Part shown: positions 7,961 through 15,902 of the stretch, piece after piece | How positions within the stretch are numbered: position 1 is the stretch's first letter | Layout: every line of letters begins with the position of its first letter | Position numbers and translations under genes: made by a program | Origin: Flagellimonas onchidii | Lineage (GTDB): Bacteria > Bacteroidota > Bacteroidia > Flavobacteriales > Flavobacteriaceae | DNA: 64,000 bases | Direction: 5' to 3' | Assembly (NCBI RefSeq): GCF_004804315.1 | Contig: NZ_SRXX01000009.1 | Span: 1-64,000 of the forward strand | Notes under the pieces: model-generated | What the model saw: the letters and a program-made list of their open reading frames with translations, nothing else | What the model was told of the DNA's origin: nothing | Database searches by the model: none

Positions 7961-9091
7961 TTACAATCTTTTGTCCATTTGTTTTACCATTTTTGTCTTC
8001 CATTCATGAAAATCCCCCGCTAAAATACGTTCTCTTGCTGTACGTACCAACCAAAGGTAAAATCCGAGATTATGGATAGTAGCGATTTGCTTGCCCAGAT
8101 ATTCATTGGCAGCAAAAAGGTGACGTAAATAAGCTTTAGTATATTCGGTATCCACGAAAGTGATGCCCATTTCATCTATGGGAGAAAAATCAGCTTCCCA
8201 CTTTTTGTTTTTGATGTTGATGGTACCATGAGCTGTGAACAACATTCCATTTCTAGCATTTCGGGTGGGCATTACACAATCGAACATATCAACCCCCAAG
8301 GCAATATTTTCCAATATGTTGATTGGTGTACCGACCCCCATGAGGTATCTTGGTTTATCTTCTGGTAGAATATCACATACAATTTCGGTCATAGCGTACA
8401 TTTCTTCCGCCGGTTCTCCTACAGAAAGCCCACCAATGGCATTACCCTCTGCCCCTACTCCTGCAATGTATTCTGCCGATTGTTTCCTTAAATCTTTATA
8501 TGTAGAGCCTTGAACAATAGGAAAAAAACTCTGCGAGTATCCATATTTAAAAGGTAGTTTCTCCAAATGGGATATGCACCTCTCCAACCATCTATGGGTC
8601 ATATGCATGGATCGCTTGGCATAATTGTAATCGCAGGGATAAGGAGTACATTCATCGAAAGCCATGATGATATCCGCACCTATGGTGCGCTGGATTTCCA
8701 TGACATTTTCGGGAGTAAAAAAGTGTCTTGATCCATCAATATGGGATTTGAACTTAACCCCTTCTTCTTGTATTTTACGGTTATCAGAAAGCGAATATAC
8801 TTGGTAGCCTCCGCTATCGGTCAAAATATTCCTATCCCAACCCATGAACTTATGCAATCCTCCAGCCTTTTCCATAATCTCCATTCCGGGTCGGAGGTAT
8901 AAATGATAGGTATTCCCTAAAATGATATCAGGGTTGATTTCCTCCTTCAACTCACGCTGGTGCACTCCTTTTACAGAGGCTACCGTTCCCACGGGCATAA
9001 AAATTGGGGTCTGTATTGTTCCATGATCGGTAACCATCTCACCAGCCCTGGCTTTGCTCTGATTATCCTTCTTTACTAATGTAAACTTCAA
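7961..9091 (-). CDS. tgt: tRNA-guanine transglycosylase (queuine tRNA-ribosyltransferase)
   Basis: The 376-residue enzyme exchanges guanine 34 of GUN-anticodon tRNAs for preQ1 on the way to queuosine. Visible are the substrate region DSGGYQVYSLS (about residues 90-100), AFDECTPYP, GGLSVGE, and the nucleophile region GVDMFDCVMPTRNARNG. The four zinc ligands expected near the C-terminus (CxCxxC...H) are not all present: the stretch after INIKNKKWEADFSPI lacks the CxCxxC, a variation that occurs in this phylum's homologues but deserves noting. The start is TTG at 9091, supported by a -7 box 18 bases upstream. Confidence 0.95.
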   Translation of the reverse strand: MKFTLVKKDNQSKARAGEMVTDHGTIQTPIFMPVGTVASVKGVHQRELKEEINPDIILGNTYHLYLRPGMEIMEKAGGLHKFMGWDRNILTDSGGYQVYSLSDNRKIQEEGVKFKSHIDGSRHFFTPENVMEIQRTIGADIIMAFDECTPYPCDYNYAKRSMHMTHRWLERCISHLEKLPFKYGYSQSFFPIVQGSTYKDLRKQSAEYIAGVGAEGNAIGGLSVGEPAEEMYAMTEIVCDILPEDKPRYLMGVGTPINILENIALGVDMFDCVMPTRNARNGMLFTAHGTINIKNKKWEADFSPIDEMGITFVDTEYTKAYLRHLFAANEYLGKQIATIHNLGFYLWLVRTARERILAGDFHEWKTKMVKQMDKRL

Positions 9092-9109
9092 CCTGTACTT
9101 TTAAAACCG

Positions 9110-9117
9110 CAAATATA
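9110..9117 (-). promoter_or_regulatory. -7 box for tgt-lptG operon
   Basis: TATATTTG on the minus strand, ending 18 bases before the TTG start of tgt, so the mRNA leader would be about 12 bases. The short leader leaves no room for a preQ1 riboswitch. Confidence 0.5.
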
Positions 9118-9197
9118 GCTATCTGATTCCCAGAAAGCCTTAACAAAAAAATAAAGTTTAACTGTTAAAAAGCATTTCGTAAAATAATGTGTTAGTG

Positions 9198-9229
9198 CTT
9201 GTGTAGCAGAACGATTGCCGTTACTTTTG
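9198..9229 (+). promoter_or_regulatory. Promoter of the transketolase genes
   Basis: CTTG (9198-9201), 20 bases, then TACTTTTG (9222-9229), 16 bases before the first ATG. This is a good match to the Bacteroidota promoter. Confidence 0.55.
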
Positions 9230-9245
9230 CCTCCATAAATTAAAT

Positions 9246-10094
9246 ATGATGCCAAACAGTAAAGAATTACAGGATTTAGTAATCCAAGTTAGAAGGGACA
9301 TTTTACGGATGGTCCACAAGGTGAATTCGGGTCACCCTGGGGGGTCTTTGGGTTGTACCGAGTTTTTTGTTGCCCTTTACAATGAAATTATGGATTTGAA
9401 GGAAGGATTTGATATGGACGGACATGGTGAAGATGTTTTTTTCCTGTCCAATGGCCACATCTCTCCTGTTTTTTATAGCGTATTGGCACGAAGAGGATAT
9501 TTTCCTGTTGATGAATTAAACACCTTTAGACTTATCAACTCCCGATTGCAAGGTCACCCAACGACCCACGAAGGTCTTCCCGGAGTTAGAATTGCTTCTG
9601 GTTCTTTGGGGCAAGGTATGTCGGTTGCTATCGGGGCGGCATTGACCAAAAAGTTGAATGGTGATGATCATTTAGTCTACAGTTTGCATGGAGATGGAGA
9701 ATTGCAAGAAGGTCAAAATTGGGAGGCCATTATGTATGCCGCTGGGAAAAAGGTCGATAATCTAATTGCCACTATTGACCGAAACGGACAGCAAATTGAC
9801 GGTTCCACCGAAGATGTAATGCCTTTGGGTGATGTTGCCGAAAAGTTCAAAGTTTTTGGATGGGATGTCATGGAAATTGAAAATGGAAATAATCTAGATC
9901 AGGTCATTGCAGGATTGAACGAAGCCAAAAGTAGAACTGGAAAAGGCAAACCTGTTTGCGTGGTCATGACCACTGAAATGGGCAATGGTGTGGATTTTAT
10001 GATGCACACCCATGCTTGGCACGGCAAGGCGCCCAGTGATGAACAATTGGCCACGGCACTTGACCAAAACCCTGAAACTTTAGGTGATTATTAA
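9246..10094 (+). CDS. tktA: Transketolase, N-terminal (thiamine-diphosphate) subunit
   Basis: This 282-residue protein is the Pyr/PP-binding half of a two-gene transketolase, which moves two-carbon units between sugar phosphates in the non-oxidative pentose phosphate pathway. It has the conserved HKVNSGHPGGSLGC, the GHPTTHEGLPGV and SGSLGQGMSVAIGAAL segments and the ThDP-binding GDGELQEGQNWEA. MPNSKE starts at either ATG 9246 or ATG 9249. The C-terminal half follows after 16 bases; the split arrangement is normal in Flavobacteriia. Confidence 0.94.
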   Translation: MMPNSKELQDLVIQVRRDILRMVHKVNSGHPGGSLGCTEFFVALYNEIMDLKEGFDMDGHGEDVFFLSNGHISPVFYSVLARRGYFPVDELNTFRLINSRLQGHPTTHEGLPGVRIASGSLGQGMSVAIGAALTKKLNGDDHLVYSLHGDGELQEGQNWEAIMYAAGKKVDNLIATIDRNGQQIDGSTEDVMPLGDVAEKFKVFGWDVMEIENGNNLDQVIAGLNEAKSRTGKGKPVCVVMTTEMGNGVDFMMHTHAWHGKAPSDEQLATALDQNPETLGDY

Positions 10095-10110
10095 TTTTTA
10101 AGCAACAGAC

Positions 10111-11064
10111 ATGACCAAATATACAGATCAAGGAAAAAAAGATACCCGAAGTGGATTCGGAGCAGGAATGACCGAATTGGGAAGAACCAATCCTAATGTT
10201 GTGGCGCTATGCGCCGACCTAGTTGGTTCTTTAAAACTGGAAACTTTTATTGAAGAAAATCCGGAACGCTTCTTCCAAGTTGGGATTGCTGAAGCAAACA
10301 TGATCGGAATCGCAGCAGGTTTAACTGTAGGTGGAAAAATTCCGTTTACCAGCACATTTGCCAATTTCTCTACAGGGAGAGTGTACGACCAAATCCGCCA
10401 ATCCGTAGCCTATTCCGATAAGAATGTCAAAATATGTGCTTCACATGCCGGACTTACCCTTGGAGAAGATGGGGCTACGCACCAAATATTGGAGGATATC
10501 GGTTTGATGAAAATGCTTCCTGGCATGACCGTCATCAACCCTTGCGATTTTAACCAGACCAAAGCGGCGACCATTGCTATTGCAGAACATGAAGGTCCCG
10601 TTTATTTACGATTCGGAAGACCCAAAGTAGCAAACTTTACCCCTGCCGACCAAAAATTTGAAATTGGGAAAGCATTAATGTTGAACGAAGGTACTGATGT
10701 GACCATTATCGCTACAGGACATTTAGTTTGGGAATCATTACTTGCGGCCGAAGCTTTAGAAAGTCAAGGTATTTCTGCTGAGGTAGTCAACATCCACACC
10801 ATAAAACCTTTGGATGATGAGGCTATTTTGGCATCTGTAAAGAAAACAGGATGCGTGGTTACCGCAGAAGAGCATAATTATCTCGGAGGGCTTGGAGAAA
10901 GTGTTGCCCGTGTATTGGCAAGTCATCTTCCCGCACCTCAAGAATTTGTAGCCACTAAAGACACCTTTGGGGAAAGCGGAACCCCAGATCAGTTGATGGA
11001 GAAATACGGATTAAACAATAAAGCCATCCAAGAAGCCGTTTTAAAAGTGTTGAAACGAAAATAG
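10111..11064 (+). CDS. tktB: Transketolase, C-terminal subunit
   Basis: The 317-residue partner of the preceding gene, with the pyrimidine-binding domain (about residues 8-170) and the transketolase C-terminal domain (about 185-315). Conserved features are the Glu-containing QVGIAEANMIGIAAGL, the FANFSTGRVYDQIRQS stretch, and HAGLTLGEDGATHQ. Together the two genes equal one full-length transketolase of about 600 residues. The symbol is only a label for the second half; some annotations call it 1-deoxyxylulose-5-phosphate synthase-like because of the shared fold. Confidence 0.93.
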   Translation: MTKYTDQGKKDTRSGFGAGMTELGRTNPNVVALCADLVGSLKLETFIEENPERFFQVGIAEANMIGIAAGLTVGGKIPFTSTFANFSTGRVYDQIRQSVAYSDKNVKICASHAGLTLGEDGATHQILEDIGLMKMLPGMTVINPCDFNQTKAATIAIAEHEGPVYLRFGRPKVANFTPADQKFEIGKALMLNEGTDVTIIATGHLVWESLLAAEALESQGISAEVVNIHTIKPLDDEAILASVKKTGCVVTAEEHNYLGGLGESVARVLASHLPAPQEFVATKDTFGESGTPDQLMEKYGLNNKAIQEAVLKVLKRK

Positions 11065-11115
11065 ATTTTTCGGTATCATATTTGATATTTCTACAATCAA
11101 TTAAACGAAACACTT

Positions 11116-11745
11116 ATGAAGAAAACACTTCTAATGGCAGCCTTTGCCCTAATGGGAACTGCTGCATTCGCCCAAAGTGGTACAGGATGGGGAATCAAGG
11201 GAGGACTTAGTTACAACAAGAACGGTGACTTGATTCAAACTGTGAGCAACTCTGCACAAAATGTTGTAGAGGGTGCCGAAGGTAAAACCGGATACCATTT
11301 CGGTTTGTGGGGAAAACTAGATTTCCCTAAAATGTACATTCGTCCAGAACTAGTGTACACCAAAACCAAGAGTTCTTATAACCTTAATAATGCTACTAAC
11401 GATTATGATCTTTCCAAGTTGGATCTTCCAGTACTTATTGGGGTTAAAATTATAGGGCCTTTGCACGTTTTTGCCGGACCTGCTTTTCAATATGTTTTGG
11501 ACAATGATCTTGGCGACTTAAGAGTTCAAGATGTAGAAAATGATTTTTCCGTTGGATTAAATGCTGGTGTAGGCGTCAATCTGGGAAGAATTGGATTGGA
11601 TGTTCGCTATGAGCGCGGATTTTCAGAAAATGAAGCTAGGTTCATAGGCAACAACATTACCAATGTAGAAGGGCGGGTAGACTCTAGACCTTCGCAAATA
11701 ATATTTGCGTTATCCCTAAAACTCAGTGGAAGTAATCGCAGATAA
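11116..11745 (+). CDS. Outer-membrane beta-barrel protein (PorT-like)
   Basis: A 209-residue exported protein with a clear signal peptide (MKKTLLMAAFALMGTAAFAQ, cleavage after AFA). The mature part alternates hydrophobic and polar residues and holds typical small-barrel segments (GWGIKGGLSYNKNG, YHFGLWGKLDFPKMYIRPEL, LHVFAGPAFQYVL, LNAGVGVNLGRIGLDVRYERG). Family members are 8-stranded outer-membrane proteins of unknown function. It stands 51 bases after the transketolase gene and ends in front of a strong terminator. Confidence 0.85.
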   Translation: MKKTLLMAAFALMGTAAFAQSGTGWGIKGGLSYNKNGDLIQTVSNSAQNVVEGAEGKTGYHFGLWGKLDFPKMYIRPELVYTKTKSSYNLNNATNDYDLSKLDLPVLIGVKIIGPLHVFAGPAFQYVLDNDLGDLRVQDVENDFSVGLNAGVGVNLGRIGLDVRYERGFSENEARFIGNNITNVEGRVDSRPSQIIFALSLKLSGSNRR

Positions 11746-11765
11746 AAAAAGAAATGATTTTTAAT

Positions 11766-11797
11766 AAAAAAGCCACCTTTTAGGTGGCTTTTTCTTT
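11766..11797. terminator. Bidirectional intrinsic terminator
   Basis: AAAAA-GCCACC-TTTTA-GGTGGC-TTTTTC: a 6-bp GC stem extended by A/T pairs, flanked by A-run and T-run, lying between the convergent barrel gene (ends 11745) and FKBP lipoprotein gene (ends 11803). Confidence 0.9.
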
Positions 11798-11802
11798 GTT
11801 TT

Positions 11803-12816
11803 TTAATTTACATCAGGATCCAAATAATCAGGAGTACCGTCATTATTTGAATCAGGGTAAGGGATTATGATGTTGCCATTGTCGTCGGATATTTCATTTC
11901 TAGTAGATACACCATCACCATCATCATCCGCATCCTGAAAATTTGCAAATCTTACCGTAAGTCTAGCATCAATCTCATCTTGCAAATCGGTATTATCATC
12001 ATATAGGTAACCATTTCCATTGACATCCTCTTCAATAGAAGGGATACCGTCGCCATCGTGATCAGTTCTGTTCAAAGTAAACAAGTCTACAGTAAACATG
12101 AGCGGAGCATACTGCGGTATTGCTCCCTGCGCCCTATTAAAAGTTGCCAAACCAGAAGGCATAATAATCAAACCAACCCCATAATCTTCAACGGTTACTG
12201 TACCGTCTCCATTATCTATTATGTTATTTCCCTTTATAAAATTTGGAACTCCTTCCGCAAATCCTCTAAATCCTTGGGTAAGATCTTGTAACCTTGCCAA
12301 ATCAAACCATATAGGATTGTTTAAAGAAGCATCAAACGATGTTCCATTCAAAAGCTTTCCTTCATAACGTACAAAAACAGAATCAGCAACAGTAGGAAAG
12401 CAATCCTCACAGCTTTTCTGCTCACGTATCTCCTTAAGCTCCTCCGTAGTAGGCCTAGCAGAAATATAATAAAGTGTATGGACAATGTCTGTTTCTTCCT
12501 CGCTTAATAAATGCTCAGATGAAGAAACTTTGATTTCTTTACTGCCCACGAAGTCAGACATTGGTTTTTTATCAGAATTTTCACCAGCTATAGTGTCAAT
12601 CTTAATTCTATAATCAAAACCGGCAGGAGGGTTCTGAAATTCCTCATAGTTATAAAAATGAGTTTCTAGAAACTCTCTGATTTCCTCGTCATCCTCAATG
12701 GCCACATCTGCCAGTAATCTAGGTGGGATTACCTCAAGTCCTCCCCCATTGTCATCATTGTTACAAGAGCTGAACAATGCCACTACCAACAACAAACTAA
12801 AAATGCCGTACTTCAT
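11803..12816 (-). CDS. FKBP-type peptidyl-prolyl isomerase lipoprotein with calcium-type DxDxDG repeats
   Basis: A 337-residue lipoprotein (signal MKYGIFSLLLVVALFSSC, lipid-bearing Cys 18) probably at the outer membrane. An FKBP domain at about residues 140-250 is shown by VFVRYEGKLLNGTSFDAS, the hydrophobic GFRGFAEGVPNFI stretch and LMFTVDLFTLN. After it come thrombospondin-type-3 or EF-like loops DHDGDGIPSIEEDVNGNG, DADDDGDGVSTRNE and DSNNDGTPDYLD, expected to bind calcium. It belongs to the gliding-associated FKBP lipoproteins of this class. Several catalytic-pocket aromatics seem replaced, so activity is uncertain. Confidence 0.85.
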   Translation of the reverse strand: MKYGIFSLLLVVALFSSCNNDDNGGGLEVIPPRLLADVAIEDDEEIREFLETHFYNYEEFQNPPAGFDYRIKIDTIAGENSDKKPMSDFVGSKEIKVSSSEHLLSEEETDIVHTLYYISARPTTEELKEIREQKSCEDCFPTVADSVFVRYEGKLLNGTSFDASLNNPIWFDLARLQDLTQGFRGFAEGVPNFIKGNNIIDNGDGTVTVEDYGVGLIIMPSGLATFNRAQGAIPQYAPLMFTVDLFTLNRTDHDGDGIPSIEEDVNGNGYLYDDNTDLQDEIDARLTVRFANFQDADDDGDGVSTRNEISDDNGNIIIPYPDSNNDGTPDYLDPDVN

Positions 12817-12856
12817 TTAACTATATAATTTAGCTGCGCAAGATACAATTTTCCGT

Positions 12857-12864
12857 TATTTTTG
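12857..12864 (+). promoter_or_regulatory. -7 box for the S4-domain gene
   Basis: TATTTTTG, 31 bases upstream of the ATG at 12896; no good -33 element at the usual distance. Confidence 0.4.
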
Positions 12865-12895
12865 TGTATTGCGTTAACAAAGATTTGCAGAGTTT

Positions 12896-13267
12896 ATGCG
12901 CATAGACAAATACCTTTGGTGTATTAGATACTTTAAAACAAGAAACGTTGCCACAAATGCTGTTAAAAAAGGGCATGTGAAAGTAAATGGTAGCACTGTG
13001 AAACCCTCTAGGGAGATATTTCCTATGGACAAAATAGTCATAAGGAAAAACCAAATAGATTACCAACTTGTTGTTTTGGATATTCCGGAGAGCCGTGTCG
13101 GGGCTAAATTGGTTGATATGTATCGGAAGGATACCACCCCCAAAGAGGCTTTCGAGCACACCGAATTGCTCAAATTTGCTAAAGATCATTACCGTAAAAA
13201 AGGAATGGGTCGCCCCACAAAAAAAGACCGCAGGGATATTGATGGTTATTTGGACGAATCGGAATGA
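12896..13267 (+). CDS. S4-domain RNA-binding protein (Hsp15/HslR-like)
   Basis: A 123-residue cytoplasmic protein. The S4 domain fills residues 1-60: MRIDKYLWCIRYFKTRNVAT, then KKGHVKVNGSTVKPSREI. The C-terminal half is basic (DHYRKKGMGRPTKKDRRD). This architecture matches Hsp15, which binds free 50S subunits with stalled peptidyl-tRNA and recycles them. Followed after 35 bases by the phosphoribosyltransferase gene with its own promoter. Confidence 0.88.
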   Translation: MRIDKYLWCIRYFKTRNVATNAVKKGHVKVNGSTVKPSREIFPMDKIVIRKNQIDYQLVVLDIPESRVGAKLVDMYRKDTTPKEAFEHTELLKFAKDHYRKKGMGRPTKKDRRDIDGYLDESE

Positions 13268-13276
13268 TCTGTTTTT

Positions 13277-13284
13277 TATCTTTG
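13277..13284 (+). promoter_or_regulatory. -7 box for the phosphoribosyltransferase gene
   Basis: TATCTTTG, 18 bases upstream of the ATG at 13303. The spacing equals that of several other genes in this window. Confidence 0.5.
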
Positions 13285-13302
13285 AACCAATAAGCACTTC
13301 TT

Positions 13303-13800
13303 ATGGTAAACCGAATCCTGACCCACGAACAAATACAGCATAAGGTAAAACGAATAGCCCATCAAATTTACGAAGCCAATGTGGATGAGGAAGAGATTGT
13401 GGTTGCCGGTATTGACGGAGGTGGCCTAAATTTTGCCAAGAAAATAGCGACGGTCCTTAAAAAAATCACTGAAGCCGAAATTGTGCTTTGCAGGCTTACT
13501 ATGGATAAAAAGAATCCATTAAAAAGTGGGGTAAATACTTCTATTGAGGAGGCCGACTACAAAAATAAATCCATTGTGCTGGTTGACGACGTACTGAATT
13601 CTGGAACCACGCTAATATATGGCGTTCATCATTTTCTTAAAACCCCGATTAAACAGCTAAAAACTGCCGTTCTGGTCAACAGGAACCACAAAAAATACCC
13701 TATTAAGGCCGACTATAAAGGCATTTCCCTTTCCACTTCACTAAATGAACACATTCGGGTGGAGTTCCAAACCAAGAACGATGCTGTTTATTTAGAGTAG
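13303..13800 (+). CDS. Phosphoribosyltransferase (PyrR-like fold)
   Basis: A 165-residue type I phosphoribosyltransferase. The PRPP-binding loop VLVDDVLNSGTT (about residues 92-103) and the preceding VVAGIDGGGLNFA are diagnostic. Length and the LVNRNHKKYPIKADYKG segment resemble PyrR and uracil/xanthine phosphoribosyltransferases, but the substrate cannot be fixed. There is no pyr operon nearby, and it sits as usual in Flavobacteriaceae next to the S4 protein and shikimate kinase. Its last 9 bases overlap aroK tail to tail. Confidence 0.85.
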   Translation: MVNRILTHEQIQHKVKRIAHQIYEANVDEEEIVVAGIDGGGLNFAKKIATVLKKITEAEIVLCRLTMDKKNPLKSGVNTSIEEADYKNKSIVLVDDVLNSGTTLIYGVHHFLKTPIKQLKTAVLVNRNHKKYPIKADYKGISLSTSLNEHIRVEFQTKNDAVYLE

Positions 13801-14307
13801 AAGCTGATTAATTTCTTCAACTACTTCTTCTAAAGATTTGTTGTCACAATTTACCGTGTGCTGCGCTTGCGTATAAAATTGTCTTCTTTCAAAAAGGTGC
13901 TTCCCGATAAACTCCGGAAGTTCCTCATTTGTCAAGTTTTTAACCAAAGGCCTACTTTTCTTTTCTTTACTAATTCTGTCCACAAGAGCTGGAATCGATA
14001 AGCTGAGATAAATGGAATGGTCAGCTGTCCCAAGTATAGTGCCCATATTATTGCTATAGCATGGTGTGCCCCCACCTGTGGAAAGGAGTACCGATTCTTG
14101 CTCAGTTAAAACCTTGGACAACATTTCGTGTTCTAGCTTTCTAAAGAAAATCTCACCTTTTTCAGAAAAAATTTCGGGAATGGATTTTTCTTGCTGCTGC
14201 TCTATGTACTCGTCTAAATCTATAAATGGAATATCTAACTTGTTGGACAACAGCCTTCCAACCGACGACTTTCCACTAGCCATATAACCTACCAAAACTA
14301 CTTTCAT
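13792..14307 (-). CDS. aroK: Shikimate kinase
   Basis: A 171-residue enzyme that phosphorylates shikimate at the 3-OH in chorismate synthesis. It has Walker A GYMASGKSS (residues 7-15), the shikimate-binding DLDEYIEQQ, the FRKLEHEML segment, STGGG (about residue 79) and the lid R-R motif KSRPLVKNLTNEE. Full length. A -7 box TAAATTTG lies 32 bases upstream (14340-14347). Confidence 0.95.
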   Translation of the reverse strand: MKVVLVGYMASGKSSVGRLLSNKLDIPFIDLDEYIEQQQEKSIPEIFSEKGEIFFRKLEHEMLSKVLTEQESVLLSTGGGTPCYSNNMGTILGTADHSIYLSLSIPALVDRISKEKKSRPLVKNLTNEELPEFIGKHLFERRQFYTQAQHTVNCDNKSLEEVVEEINQLLL

Positions 14308-14339
14308 TTATAAGATTTAAAAGTGATTTCAAAAAAACA

Positions 14340-14347
14340 CAAATTTA
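14340..14347 (-). promoter_or_regulatory. -7 box for aroK
   Basis: TAAATTTG on the minus strand, 32 bases before the aroK start codon, in the divergent region shared with the tRNA promoter. Confidence 0.4.
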
Positions 14348-14359
14348 TCATTATTTGGG

Positions 14360-14390
14360 CTTGCCAAATAAATTATTGGGCTTATATTTG
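14360..14390 (+). promoter_or_regulatory. Promoter of tRNA-Lys
   Basis: CTTG (14360-14363), exactly 19 bases, then TATATTTG (14383-14390), 34 bases upstream of the tRNA. It is the best-spaced promoter seen in the window. Confidence 0.6.
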
Positions 14391-14424
14391 CACCCGCTTA
14401 CGCAGATTAGTGGGGCGTTTTTTT

Positions 14425-14497
14425 GACCTGATAGCTCAGTTGGTAGAGCATCTCCCTTTTAAGGAGAGGGTCCTGGGTTCGAGCCCCAGTCAGGTCA
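14425..14497 (+). tRNA. tRNA-Lys(TTT)
   Basis: The 73-base cloverleaf is complete: acceptor stem GACCTGA/TCAGGTC, D-arm GCTC..GAGC with AGTTGGTA, anticodon stem TCTCC/GGAGA around loop CTTTTAA (anticodon TTT), variable loop GGGTC, and T-arm CTGGG-TTCGAGC-CCCAG, with discriminator A. CCA is not encoded. The downstream integrase remnant suggests this tRNA gene served as an integration target. Confidence 0.97.
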
Positions 14498-14520
14498 CTG
14501 GATAGAAAAACAAATTTTAA

Positions 14521-14566
14521 CAAAACCTTGCTAAATATATGATTGGCAAGGTTTTGTGATTTTTGG
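14521..14566 (+). terminator. Hairpin after tRNA-Lys, probable terminator
   Basis: An 11-bp perfect stem CAAAACCTTGC/GCAAGGTTTTG (14521-14531 and 14546-14556) with a 14-base AT loop, followed by TGATTTTT. It probably ends the tRNA transcript, but given the integrase remnant beyond it could also be part of an old recombination site. Confidence 0.6.
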
Positions 14567-14611
14567 ACAATCATAAAATTTGATTCGATTTGGTTTTAAA
14601 GGTTCACAAAT

Positions 14612-14650
14612 CGTCAACACTTTTACAAAATCGTCAACAAAACGTCAACA
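14612..14650 (+). repeat. Three CGTCAACA direct repeats
   Basis: CGTCAACA occurs at 14612-14619, 14632-14639 and 14643-14650, 93 bases upstream of the integrase remnant. The position between a tRNA target and an integrase gene fits arm-type binding sites for the recombinase; that is inference. The remaining parts of 14498-14742 show nothing else. Confidence 0.5.
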
Positions 14651-14742
14651 CATTTTGATTTGATGATCTAAAAACCAAGAAACCTGCAAAGTTGATTTGG
14701 CTTTTGTCTTTAACAAATGTTCAATTTTAAAAGACGACAACT

Positions 14743-15030
14743 ATGCGCACTTCTTCAACATTTTCAATCCTTTTTTGGGTATATTCCCAAAGGGTCGACA
14801 ACAACGCTACAAAAATTTATCTACGGATTACCCTTAACGGAAAACGGGCCAATATCAGCCTGAAGCAAAAGGTCGATATAGACCATTGGGATGCCAAGAG
14901 GCAAAAAGCAAAGGGCAATGGTGCAAAATCAATCATTACTTAGATGAAGTAAAATCAGACCTGGTTTCTCTTTTGTTTGATGGAATGGATGGTATTTTAG
15001 AGAAAATTCCTCTTTGTCCTTATTTCATTT
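14743..15030 (+). pseudogene. Truncated, frameshifted tyrosine integrase
   Basis: The first 66 codons (MRTSSTFSILFWVYSQRVDN and on) are a classic N-terminal arm-DNA-binding domain of Bacteroidota tyrosine recombinases (IYLRITLNGKRANISLKQKV, then DIDHWDAKRQKAKGNG). At about 14925 the frame shifts: the continuation INHYLDEVKSDLVSLLF lies in another frame and runs to a TGA at about 15030. The core-binding and catalytic domains (R..HxxR..Y) are absent. The gene is dead and marks an old element at tRNA-Lys. Confidence 0.8.
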
Positions 15031-15096
15031 GATATTTTCAATGGAACTGGCGCAACCCATGAGCCACTATTATATCTTAAAAAAAACGATTTGGTC

Positions 15097-15453
15097 ATGG
15101 TCAAAAATATACTAGTTTTTATGGTCCTGTGCATTTTACTCCTTAGTTGCACAAAAGAGGACATTCCAAATTCTTTGGACTTGGGCGTATGGATTTCGCT
15201 GGACAAAAAAGATACTTTGGATTTTAAGACGGAAAACCATTTTCTAAGGTCAAATGAATTTATGACCAGTGATAATTATGATTATAGCCTGAACAAGGAT
15301 TCAATCACGATTGGATATAGGGGCAAAATGTTCGTTGGTGTCCAGCCCACAACCCATAACTATTCACTTCAGAACAATATACTTACAATTGACTTTACCA
15401 ACGAACAATGTTATGGGTTTGACAGAGAAGTTATATATTATCAAAAACAATAA
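15097..15453 (+). CDS. Orphan lipoprotein
   Basis: A 118-residue lipoprotein of unknown function. The signal peptide MVKNILVFMVLCILLLSC gives the lipid-bearing Cys at residue 18. The mature part is beta-rich (LGVWISLDKKDTLDF, KDSITIGYRGKMF) and resembles small lipocalin-like lipoproteins, without firm assignment. A TTG at 15091 could also serve as start, but ATG 15097 gives the usual charged n-region. First of four lipoprotein genes in a row behind the broken integrase. Confidence 0.6.
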   Translation: MVKNILVFMVLCILLLSCTKEDIPNSLDLGVWISLDKKDTLDFKTENHFLRSNEFMTSDNYDYSLNKDSITIGYRGKMFVGVQPTTHNYSLQNNILTIDFTNEQCYGFDREVIYYQKQ

Positions 15454-15460
15454 TATTCCT

Positions 15461-15886
15461 ATGAAAAAGATATTGGCTCTCATAACGACTTTATGTCTTG
15501 CAGTTGGATGTTCAAACAATGATGATAACGAAACACCAACAGACTGTGACTTTAGAACATTGGTAAGTTCCGAACAATTTGATAATGCACCTTCTGATGA
15601 ATTGGAAATCATGGACTTGGACATAAATGGGGATTGTTTAAAAATCACCTTTGCTTCAGGTGGCTGTGATGGGGATAGTTGGGAACTGAAGTTGATAGCC
15701 TCACAAGCTGTTACATTACCGAATACACCTCGAAGGAGGATAAGGCTATCGTTAAGGAACGAGGAACTTTGCGAAGCATATATCACCAAAGAATCAACGT
15801 TCGATATTTCAAATCTACAGGTTGGAGGTAATCAAGTCAGATTGATTATTGCAAATTCTGATGAAAGCATCTTGTACCAATATTAA
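15461..15886 (+). CDS. Orphan lipoprotein with META/UPF-like beta domain
   Basis: A 141-residue lipoprotein, signal MKKILALITTLCLAVGC, then an acidic SNNDDNETP linker. The mature part (CLKITFASGGCDGDSWELKL) reads like a short beta-sandwich; no family assigned with confidence. Start ATG 15461 is 7 bases after the previous stop, so the two are co-transcribed. Its signal peptide is strikingly similar to that of the lipoprotein at 16594, while the mature sequences are unrelated. Confidence 0.6.
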   Translation: MKKILALITTLCLAVGCSNNDDNETPTDCDFRTLVSSEQFDNAPSDELEIMDLDINGDCLKITFASGGCDGDSWELKLIASQAVTLPNTPRRRIRLSLRNEELCEAYITKESTFDISNLQVGGNQVRLIIANSDESILYQY

Positions 15887-15902
15887 AACAACAAACAGCA
15901 TT

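Noticed and set aside
9092..9245. preQ1 riboswitch upstream of tgt
   Set aside because: The predicted leader is about 12 bases and no pseudoknot-type element is visible.
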